DNA from: CAJBLF01 sp964504915
GTDB lineage: Bacteria; Patescibacteriota; Gracilibacteria; Absconditabacterales; Absconditicoccaceae
Assembly (NCBI GenBank): GCA_964504915.1
Contig: CAZDFH010000005.1
Span: forward strand, 35,371-99,370
DNA length: 64,000 nt
Reading direction: 5' to 3'
Shown: one piece after another, positions 56,956 to 64,000 of the stretch
How positions within the stretch are numbered: position 1 is the stretch's first letter
Layout: each line of letters opens with the position of its first letter
Position numbers and translations under genes: made by a program
Notes under the pieces: model-generated
Seen by the model: the letters and a program-made list of their open reading frames with translations, nothing else
Told to the model about the DNA's origin: nothing
Databases searched by the model: none

Positions 56956-57495
56956 CTATTTAAAGATGAATCCTAATGCTTGCATAAGTGCTTTGGTCTT
57001 TGTAGGATCTTTGGAATTACTTACTAATGTAATCTGAATCCCCATTGTGGTAGTTACATCATCTAGAGACAACTCTGGGAATATATTATAATTAGGTATT
57101 CAGATACTATAGTTGGCTTGATTGTCGAATGATTTGTCTGATAGCCCAGAGAAATCTCTCATTCTAGGCAATACTAGCTTCACAAATCTATCTACGAAAT
57201 CATATGCTCTTTGTTTCCTAAGTGTCACTTGCAACATCACAGGGAGTCCTTCTCTCAATTTGAAGTTGGAAATAGATTTTTTAGACTTGATCATGCGAGC
57301 TTTTTGCCCAGTGATCTTGAGAATTACTTTCTCAAATTCATCAAAATCTTTGACGGATTTTCTCGTTGCCAAAGATCCAATACCGATAGCGACGATAACC
57401 TTTTCTAACTTAGGCACAGCATTGATGTTTTTGATCCCCAAATTTTTCTGGAGCGTTGGCTGTGTTTTTTTTCTAAATATTTCCTGATTGTTCAT
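56956..57495 (-). CDS. rplE: 50S ribosomal protein uL5
   Basis: This 179-residue 5S-rRNA-binding protein has NINAVPKLEKVIVAIGIGSL, GLPVMLQVTLRKQRAYDFVD, LPRMRDFSGLS, and NYSIGIPNYNIFPEL, where the glycine of SIGI is TGA. ATG 57495 fits the family start. It ends at TAG. Confidence 0.95.
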
Positions 57496-57529
57496 TCTGA
57501 TATAGATAAACACAAATTAAAAGAATATA

Positions 57530-57820
57530 TTACTTAATAGCTGACTTTGTCTTCTGGGCTTGCCTTACATTCTTGCCCTTCTTGTCTTTCACGACCTGTA
57601 TTCTGGTTGCCTTTTTTTCACTCTCTAAATAATACATAATATTAGAAATATGTATGGGGAGGGTTTTTTTGAGAAATCCCTTACCTTTGGTAGCTCTTTT
57701 AACTTCGTTTACTCCTTTTACCGTTACCTTATCTCCTGCTACTGCTTGGATAGTGGAAGTTTTTCCTTTAAACTTACCTGCAATAACGATAACTGGATCT
57801 CCTGTTCTCAATTTTTTCAT
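57530..57820 (-). CDS. rplX: 50S ribosomal protein uL24
   Basis: This 96-residue protein has the KOW-type start MKKLRTGDPVIVIAGKFKGK, then VKGVNEVKRATKGKGFLKK and a basic tail. It begins assembly of the large subunit. The length is normal. An AT-rich leader without a Shine-Dalgarno precedes the ATG. Confidence 0.94.
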   Translation of the reverse strand: MKKLRTGDPVIVIAGKFKGKTSTIQAVAGDKVTVKGVNEVKRATKGKGFLKKTLPIHISNIMYYLESEKKATRIQVVKDKKGKNVRQAQKTKSAIK

Positions 57821-57909
57821 AATGATAATATTATATAAAGTAAATTTTTGTGCTAAGGCTAAGTTCTAAGCCTGCCCTGTAGAACTACGTGGGTTCTCCC
57901 ATCTAAGTT

Positions 57910-58290
57910 CTAAACAGTTTCTTCAGCCATATTAGTAATATTCTTATATCCTAACTGTCTCAATTCTCTTGCTACTGGACCGAATACTCTCTTTCCGATA
58001 GGTTTGATTTCTCCCTTAGCGTCTTTGGACATTAAGATAACTGCGTTATCGCCAAATCTTACATATGTACCATCTTTTCTTGCGATCTCTTTTCTAATTC
58101 TGACTATGATAGCTTGAGCCACATCTCATTTTTTGATGGCACTTGTAGGAGTACTTTCTCTGACCGCAAGCATCACTCTATCGCCGATTGTTGCCGTCTT
58201 GGCGTTGGATCATTTGAGGATTCTTATGATCTTTCATTTCTTGACTCCGCTATTGTCTGCAACAATAACCACAGATTCTACTTTCAACAT
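57910..58290 (-). CDS. rplN: 50S ribosomal protein uL14
   Basis: This 126-residue protein reads MLKVESVVIVADNSGVKKGK, later SAIKKGDVAQAIIVR, and ends with GPVARELRQLGYKNITNMA. Three TGA codons fall on glycine positions, including the near-invariant glycine of the KKGDV motif, and this is one of the cleanest proofs of the UGA-to-glycine reassignment in the window. A 96-base spacer with repeat words precedes rplX. Confidence 0.96.
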
Positions 58291-58312
58291 TGGGGAAAAA
58301 TAAGGGGTAAAA

Positions 58313-58570
58313 TTATTTGCTAGTTACTTCAATTAATAACCATTTTTTGGTTTTACTCATAGGCTTTGTCTCTCTGATTTTGACAACATCACCAAGCTTG
58401 GAAACATTCTCTTCATCATGAGCATAATATTTTTTTCTTACGACGAATCTCTTTTTGTAGAGTGGGTGTGTCTTTACCGTCTTGACCAAAACGATACGAG
58501 TTTTATCAGCTTTGTCCCCGATAATTTCTCAGATCATTTCTTTGATACTCTTGGTACCTACTATTGTCAT
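58313..58570 (-). CDS. rpsQ: 30S ribosomal protein uS17
   Basis: This 85-residue protein has DKTRIVLVKTVKTHPLYKKR, YYAHDEENVSKLGDVVKIRE and TKPMSKTKKWLLIEV, the OB-fold pattern of uS17. Its ATG overlaps the last 10 bases of rpmC. Confidence 0.95.
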
Positions 58571-58773
58571 TTTTTCACCTTAGAAGTTAAAACAGTTTGA
58601 ATCCTTGCTATTTCTACTCTCACATTTCCAATTTTGTGAGTCTCTTTAAGTCCTTTGATGGAATTTTTCATCTTCATATCATAGAGATCTTTCTTTGCCT
58701 TTCTTCTCATCTGGACAAGTTCTTTGATTGTCTTCTCAGTGAGCTCTTTCATAAATTGTGCTTTTCCTTTCAT
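58561..58773 (-). CDS. rpmC: 50S ribosomal protein uL29
   Basis: This 70-residue protein has KELTEKTIKELVQMRRKAKK and ends NVRVEIARIQTVLTSKVKKG. Under the standard code it would stop at a TGA overlapping the rpsQ ATG. Under code 25 that TGA is glycine, and the real stop is TAG at 58561-58563, giving a 10-bp overlap. ATG 58752 is an alternative start. Confidence 0.93.
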
Positions 58774-58843
58774 TGATGTATAGATTTAAATTATAAATGT
58801 TTGTGTACAACAGGTCTACTGTCTAAGTTCTCCCATCTAAGAT

Positions 58844-59263
58844 CTATTTAATTTCTCCCTTTACTACGAATCTCGCTTTGACTGGCAATTTCTTAGATGC
58901 CTTGATCATGGTTTCTTGAGCTATATCTCTTGGTAATCCGCTGAGTTCAAATAGGATTCTTCCTTTTTTGACTTGTGCTGTATAGATATCTACATCTCCC
59001 TTTCCAGTACCCATAGGCATTTCCAATCACTTTTTGGTGAATGGCTGATCAGGGAATATTCTAATCCATAGCTTACCAACTTTCTTGATAGATCTAACGA
59101 TTACCTTTCTCGCTGCTTCTATTTGCTTATTGCTAATATATGCACTCGTGGTAGCTTTGAGTCAGTATTCGCCGAAAGCAACTGTGGAACCTCTGAATGC
59201 TTTACCAGTAATAGACCTGATAATTGGCTTTCTATATTTCCATCTTTTGGGAGTAAGTAACAT
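58844..59263 (-). CDS. rplP: 50S ribosomal protein uL16
   Basis: This 139-residue protein reads MLLTPKRWKYRKPIIRSITG, then FGEYGLKATTSAYISNKQIE and a glycine-rich MPMGTGKGDVDIYTAQVKKG near the A-site tRNA contact. Two TGA codons are glycine (GEYGLK and KKGLEMP). The length is standard. Confidence 0.96.
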
Positions 59264-59290
59264 GATAATGTGACAAATAAGAATAAAATA

Positions 59291-59962
59291 TTATATATTG
59301 ATAGCTTTTTTAGCTGCTGCTCATTGTTTGTGTGCATACATTTGTCATTTTTCTATCCACACTTTGACTCCTAGCATACCATATTTGGTCCTGGCTTGCA
59401 TATAGTGATAATCGATATCTGATCTAAATGTCTGTAATGACACTCTACCTTCGATAAATTTTTCTGTCCTAGAAATATCTACTCATCCAAGTCTTCCTCA
59501 GACCTGAACCTTGATACCAGAAGCTCACTTTTCCATAACTTTTTGCAAAACATTTTTGACTACCTTTCTATAAGGCATTCTTGCTTCCAACTGAGTGGAA
59601 ATAAATTCAGCCATCACTTTGGCAGAAAGTTCTGGAACTTTGACTTCTTTGACTACTACTTTTATATCTTTTTTAAACTTCTCTTTGATGAGGTCTTCAA
59701 ATTCTTTGACCTTAGCTCCTTGCTTACCCATGAGGATACCAACTTTGGATGTGAAGATAATGAGTTCTCCTTCTTTGGGAGTTTTTCTAATAACGACCTT
59801 GGAGATACCAGATCTAGGAAATGTTGTATCAACAAGATTTCTAATTTTCATATCTTCGACGAAAAAATCACTTCACTGTCTTTTGCTTTTAGCGAACCAT
59901 TCACATGGTCGTGATTTCATCATACCGACTCTAATTCCTATTGGGTTTGCCTTGGATGCCAT
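59291..59962 (-). CDS. rpsC: 30S ribosomal protein uS3
   Basis: This 223-residue protein starts MASKANPIGIRVGMMKSRPC, contains the KH domain with IFTSKVGILMGKQGAKVKEF and the C-terminal domain with RTKYGMLGVKVWIEKG, and has a short tail. It helps unwind mRNA at the entry channel. Several TGA codons are glycine, including two in GRLGGVDISR. Confidence 0.96.
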
Positions 59963-59970
59963 ACGGAGAA

Positions 59971-60309
59971 TTATTTAACATGTAAAAACACTTTCACAAA
60001 ACATCTATATTTGACGTAATGACTGATTCTAGATCTAGAAACGAATCTCACTCTCTTAATCTTTGGAGCTCTTGTAACGAATATTTTCTCGATATATAGT
60101 TTGCTAGCATCAGCAGTGCCATTGGTGGTAGCATTTGCTGCAGCAGACTTGACTACCTTAGCAAGTGCCTTAGCTGCCTTCTTTGGTAAATATTGCAACT
60201 GAGCTAATGCATCTTCTACCTTTTTTCCGACTACTAATTTGGCAACAACAGCCATTTTTTTGTCAGACATAAGTGCATATTTTAATGTTGCTGTCAGATT
60301 TTTTTCCAT
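59971..60309 (-). CDS. rplV: 50S ribosomal protein uL22
   Basis: This 112-residue protein has DKKMAVVAKLVVGKKVEDAL, LPKKAAKALAKVVKSAAANA and the KRVRFVSRSRISHYV region of the beta-hairpin that lines the exit tunnel. It ends 8 bp before the rpsC start. Confidence 0.94.
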   Translation of the reverse strand: MEKNLTATLKYALMSDKKMAVVAKLVVGKKVEDALAQLQYLPKKAAKALAKVVKSAAANATTNGTADASKLYIEKIFVTRAPKIKRVRFVSRSRISHYVKYRCFVKVFLHVK

Positions 60310-60382
60310 TGCGAACTAAATATATGATAAATAAATTTCCCATTTAACCGTTATCTGTTTTTACTCATTTTACCGTTATCTG

Positions 60383-60640
60383 TTAAAACGGATGTCCTCT
60401 AAATGTCCTTGTAGGGACGAATTCTCCAATCTTATGTCCGATCATATCTTCCGTCACATATACACTCACAAATTGTTTACCATTGTGTACAGCAAAGGTA
60501 AATCAGATCATATCAGGTACGATATGACATGCCCTATCTCGGATTTTGATAACTTTTTTATCTCCGGTCTCTGACATTTTCTTAACCTTGAGAAGCAATT
60601 TCTCGTTGACATAGAAACCTTTTTTGAGTGATCTTGCCAT
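60383..60640 (-). CDS. rpsS: 30S ribosomal protein uS19
   Basis: This 85-residue protein starts MARSLKKGFYVNEKLLLKVK and ends MIGHKIGEFVPTRTFRGHPF, both invariant parts of uS19. One TGA glycine (MIGFTFAVHNGK). The downstream spacer holds CCGTTATCTGTT repeats. Confidence 0.96.
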
Positions 60641-60731
60641 AATAACTTGAGTGATTAGAATTAAAATAATATTATAGATATAAGACTTGAGACGTAAGAC
60701 TTAAGACTGCCTTATGTCTTGATACTCATAT

Positions 60732-61580
60732 TTATTTCTTCTTCCTTCTAGACACAATAAACTGTGTTGACCATTTACTCTTTTTTCTTGTCCTGATCCC
60801 TGCAGTGACTAACTTACCTGCATAAGATTTTTGCCCTCTCTTTGATCAGATAGGTGAATGACCTTCTCCTCATCCATGTGGATGATCTACAGCATTCATA
60901 TTTTTTCCTAAGACGTGTGGTTTTTTACCCAATCGTCTTTGTCTACCTGCTTTTCCAATAACGATATTTTGGTGTTGGTCATTACCTATTTCTCAGATGG
61001 TTGCTCGACAATTTTCATCAAACTTTCTTACTTCTCCTGATGGTAATTTGATAAACACTTTTTTTGTTACTTCATCTCTACCAGCGATTCCAGCGGAAGC
61101 ACCAGCTGATTTGATAAGTTTCCCTTCACTAAATGGAGTCACTTCTAGATTGAATACATTTACTCATTCGGGGATATGTTTGAGTTGTTTTCTATTGCCT
61201 GGTACGATAGGTGCTTTTTCTCCATTACTTACTTGGTCTCCTACTGCGACACCTTTCCATCCCAACACATATCTTTTTTCTCCATCAGCATAATGCAATA
61301 ATGCAATCCTTGCTGTCCTGTATGGATCATATTCTATACTAGCTACTTTAGCTGGGATATCACATTTATTATATCCTTTGAAATCCATGATTCTATAGAG
61401 TCTCTTGTGCCCTCATCCCATAGATCTACAGGTAGTTCTTCCTGCATTGTTCCTTCCTCCAGTTGCCTTGAGTTTCATAGTAAGTGATTTTTCTGGTTTC
61501 TTTGCAGTAATATCAGTAAAATCGTATCAGATCATGAAACGCCTAGATGGAGTGTATGGATTATATTTCTTGAGTGCCAT
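60732..61580 (-). CDS. rplB: 50S ribosomal protein uL2
   Basis: This 282-residue protein starts MALKKYNPYTPSRRFMIGYD, has GRNNAGRTTCRSMGGGHKR, and the catalytic-centre proximal NAVDHPHGGGEGHSPIG. It ends with basic SRRKKK. TGA glycines fall inside the glycine-rich loops (for example HGGGEGH), as expected for code 25. Confidence 0.97.
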
Positions 61581-61649
61581 GACTAACTTAATTTATAATT
61601 TAAAATGTGTAATTTCTAAGGTCTAAATTCTCCCATCTACCATCTTAGG

Positions 61650-61991
61650 TTAGATGCCTGCGTCTATTTTGTCTTTTTTATTGAGGGTGATTACAGCTTT
61701 CTTGTATGCGTTTCTGACCAACTTTCTCTGGCTTCTCCCCTTGTATGTCATATTCACAATATGCACATCCAATGGAGATATTTTGTAAATAAATTCTACA
61801 GCTCTCTTCACATCGTTTTTGTTGGCATCAGCATGCACTTTGAAAGAATATTTATTCAAATCTGCTTGCTGTTTGTGAGATTTTTCTGTCACTAATGGTG
61901 CTAGAATAATTTCATATGGGCCAAATTTTTTGATAGTTGGGGCCTGAGTGTTTTTCTTGGCTCTGGCTTGAAGTATTTGTCTGTAGGTCAT
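61650..61991 (-). CDS. rplW: 50S ribosomal protein uL23
   Basis: This 113-residue protein has the core IILAPLVTEKSHKQQADLNK, YSFKVHADANKNDVKRAVEF and VNMTYKGRSQRKLVRNAYKK. It sits at the exit tunnel, where trigger factor and SRP dock. It lies between rplD and rplB as usual. Confidence 0.95.
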   Translation of the reverse strand: MTYRQILQARAKKNTQAPTIKKFGPYEIILAPLVTEKSHKQQADLNKYSFKVHADANKNDVKRAVEFIYKISPLDVHIVNMTYKGRSQRKLVRNAYKKAVITLNKKDKIDAGI

Positions 61992-62022
61992 TGTCTATCA
62001 GTATGAAATGATAAAGAGTGTA

Positions 62023-62664
62023 TTATGCTTTAGGCATATTGAGTTGCTCCAACGCTTCTTTGGTGAATACCACTTTGTCAGCGTGCATGAGATCAAAAGG
62101 ATTGAGATATCCCATCAAGAGATATTTTACACCAGCAAGATTTCTGAGAGATTTTTTGACGTTGTCGTCATTACTATCCATGACAAACAATACTTTCTTG
62201 TCTTGGAGTCCCAACTTATGTAAGATTTCTGCTGCCTCCTGTGTCTTTGGAGTTTCAAAAGATATTTTCTGAATACCCATAAGTTCGTTTTGTTGTGCTT
62301 TGAGCGTAAGTAATCCTTGTAATGCTAATTTCCTTGCTTTCTTTGGCATATCTTTGATAAAGTTTCTCTCACCTCTAGGTCCAAAAGCGACTCCTCCACC
62401 TCTTCTAATAGGAGAGTTTTTGTCACCAACTCTAGCGTTACCAGTACCTTTTTGCTTGTATAACTTTCTACCAGAACCGTGGACCTCACCCCTACCCTTT
62501 ACTTTGGCAGGATTGTGACGATCATTGCTCGCTTGCAAAATATAATACTGATGAATGAGATCTTGATTGACAATATCGTCAGAGAAAAGTTTCTCGTCCA
62601 AAGCAAATTTGGAAACTACTTTCCCACTAATATCATAGATATCTATACTGTAAGCCATTTTCAC
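62023..62664 (-). CDS. rplD: 50S ribosomal protein uL4
   Basis: This 213-residue protein has the conserved loop KVKGRGEVHGSGRKLYKQKG followed by GTGNARVGDKNSPIRRGGGV, which reaches the exit tunnel, and a globular C-terminal part with VLFVMDSNDDNVKKSLRNL. The start may be ATG 62664 or 62658 (MAYSIDIY). Confidence 0.96.
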   Translation of the reverse strand: MKMAYSIDIYDISGKVVSKFALDEKLFSDDIVNQDLIHQYYILQASNDRHNPAKVKGRGEVHGSGRKLYKQKGTGNARVGDKNSPIRRGGGVAFGPRGERNFIKDMPKKARKLALQGLLTLKAQQNELMGIQKISFETPKTQEAAEILHKLGLQDKKVLFVMDSNDDNVKKSLRNLAGVKYLLMGYLNPFDLMHADKVVFTKEALEQLNMPKA

Positions 62665-62687
62665 GTCTTAATTATGATAAAAAAAGA

Positions 62688-63290
62688 TTATTTCAGTATT
62701 AATTGAAGTACGCCATTGTATGCACCAGGAATAGATCCTCTCAAGACTACAAGTTGTTCGTTGTCTCTAGAAAGTGTATCTACTACTTGGATGTCTTTGA
62801 GCGTAACACGCTGTCCTCACATATGTCCAGCATGAGGATGTCCCTTGAGTGTCCTTCTAGGCTTTCTATTTCCCATAGAACCAACATGTCTATGAAACTT
62901 GGAACCATGTGTCTTTGGTCCTCCATCAAGATGGAATCTTTTGATAGCTCCTTGATATCACTTACCGATAGCATGTCCTGTGACGTCCAACATCTTTACA
63001 TCCTGTAGCAAGCCCAAATCCAAGATTTTGCCAGCCTCATTATTTTTGATGAAGTCTTCGTCTACTTCAAATTCTATAACCTTACTATATGTTATTTTTT
63101 GACCTTTTTCTTTCTTGAGGAGTTTTTTCTCTACTCCGATTACAGCACAGACATAGCCATCTTTCTCTGCTGTCTTGTATCTAATGACTTCTTGAGGCAT
63201 GATCTTTACCAAAGTAACAGGCAAAAATTTATCATCAATCCACATTTTGGTCATTTCTTTCTTGGTTACAATAAGTCATCACTTTTTCAT
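62688..63290 (-). CDS. rplC: 50S ribosomal protein uL3
   Basis: This 200-residue protein starts MKKGGLIVTKKEMTKMWIDD (both glycines TGA), has VKMLDVTGHAIGKGYQGAIK followed by RFHLDGGPKTHGSKFHRHVG and SMGNRKPRRTLKGHPHAGHM, and ends LVVLRGSIPGAYNGVLQLIL. It is an early assembly protein with a loop close to the peptidyl transferase centre. Confidence 0.96.
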
Positions 63291-63363
63291 TGGATACTAT
63301 ATAATAAGGTAAATAGTTTTTTAGTTTATAGTTTATAGTGAATAGTTTTATAGTTCAGAGTAA

Positions 63364-63426
63364 CTCTACACTCTACACTTTACACTCTACACTTTACACT
63401 CTACACTCTACACTTTACACTCTACA
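63364..63426. repeat. Tandem heptamer array (CTYTACA)x9
   Basis: Nine head-to-tail copies of CTCTACA or CTTTACA fill most of the spacer between rpsJ and rplC. No coding or hairpin potential is visible. This is a simple sequence repeat that may vary in length. Confidence 0.85.
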
Positions 63427-63432
63427 CTATAT

Positions 63433-63759
63433 TTAAAATACTTTGACGTCAACCATTACTCCTACTGGGATTGCAAGATTCTGAAGATATTCCATAGTCT
63501 TGGCACCCATTTCAGTGACATCTACCATTCTAGAGTAAGTAATTCTTTCAAATTGCTCTCTCGCATTTTTGAATTTGAAATTGGATTTGAGCACTGTATA
63601 CATTTTTCTACTCTTAGGTAATGGAATAGGTCCTTTAATCTCTGCACCAGATTTGATGAGTAGTGCAACAACCTTTCCTACTGAGGATTCTAGCATTTTG
63701 CTGTCGTAGCTTTTGAGCTTGATCCTAAGTTTACTCTTGAGGTTTTTTTTATCAGCCAT
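63433..63759 (-). CDS. rpsJ: 30S ribosomal protein uS10
   Basis: This 108-residue protein has KLRIKLKSYDSKMLESSVGK, IKGPIPLPKSRKMYTVLKSN and YSRMVDVTEMGAKTMEYLQN, typical of uS10. It is the first ribosomal gene of the S10 block and lies just downstream of tuf. Confidence 0.95.
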   Translation of the reverse strand: MADKKNLKSKLRIKLKSYDSKMLESSVGKVVALLIKSGAEIKGPIPLPKSRKMYTVLKSNFKFKNAREQFERITYSRMVDVTEMGAKTMEYLQNLAIPVGVMVDVKVF

Positions 63760-63873
63760 AAGAACTAAGTATTATCAAAATAAATTTTGCTTAAAATTTA
63801 GGTCTCCGCACAAACGAATTGTACGGAGCGCTAAACTCTAAAACGGACATTCTAAAGTTTGCTATATGTGTAA

Positions 63874-64000
63874 TTATTCCAAAATCTTAGTAACAACTCC
63901 TGCACCTACTGTTCTACCACCTTCTCTGATGGCAAATCTTAATCCTTCTTCCATAGCAACTGGGTAGATCAATCCTACATCCATTTTTGCATTGTCTCCA
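63874..64000 (-). CDS. tuf: Elongation factor Tu, C-terminal end
   Basis: The last 41 residues of EF-Tu are visible: GDNAKMDVGLIYPVAMEEGL, then RFAIREGGRTVGAGVVTKIL, closing at TAA. This is the conserved end of domain 3, which contacts aminoacyl-tRNA. The gene continues beyond the window end. Confidence 0.95.
   Translation of the reverse strand, partial: GDNAKMDVGLIYPVAMEEGLRFAIREGGRTVGAGVVTKILE

Overview
The window reads as a chromosomal segment of a bacterium that decodes UGA as glycine (genetic code 25), so a member of the Gracilibacteria/Absconditabacteria branch of Patescibacteria. Conserved genes such as trpB, topA, rplN, rplC, rpsC, secY and RNase J are each broken by in-frame TGA at positions where the families have glycine. 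Every gene I could close ends with TAA or TAG, never TGA. All CDS coordinates below read through TGA. The DNA is AT-rich, spacers are short, ribosomal proteins are compact and rpmD (L30) is absent from the spc operon, which also fits Patescibacteria. Most genes have no Shine-Dalgarno sequence.

Layout. 1-1000: end of a bL25-type ribosomal protein gene, rpmB, and a tRNA-Lys flanked by two decayed tRNA-like copies carrying GC-rich palindromes. 1-12 kb: an S-layer-anchored phosphodiester glycosidase-like protein; a TrpR/YerC-type repressor and an orphan trpB that share a promoter/operator box; a PEP-synthase-like ATP-grasp protein; small genes; and a 1070-residue leucine-rich-repeat (LRR) surface protein on the minus strand. 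12-15 kb: topA. 14.7-17.5 kb: five consecutive short exported or lipoprotein genes, four of which share a nearly identical leader and signal-peptide block. 17.6-21.7 kb: a DUF3800 gene, a broken peptidase E, a long structured spacer, guanine deaminase, a DUF559 nuclease flanked by inverted hairpin elements, and an unknown gene. 21.8-26.5 kb: a second LRR surface protein (1579 residues). 26.5-30.8 kb: a HAD phosphatase, RNase J, an O-methyltransferase and a second DUF559 nuclease, again flanked by inverted repeats.

31-52 kb is the most unusual part. A 12.8-kb gene encodes one secreted protein of about 4256 residues. A small secreted protein and a VirB2/TrbC-like two-helix protein follow on the same strand. 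Facing them on the minus strand are four exported proteins in a row, one of them a TPR-like membrane-anchored protein. I recognise no complete known system here; it looks like an uncharacterised envelope or adhesion/secretion locus.

52-64 kb: the S10-spc ribosomal cluster on the minus strand, in the order tuf, rpsJ, rplC, rplD, rplW, rplB, rpsS, rplV, rpsC, rplP, rpmC, rpsQ, rplN, rplX, rplE, rpsN, rpsH, rplF, rplR, rpsE, rplO, secY, ending at a hairpin terminator.

Taken together, much of the non-housekeeping coding capacity goes to exported, S-layer-anchored, lipid-anchored or LRR proteins. That suits a host-attached or predatory lifestyle, but this is inference from gene content.
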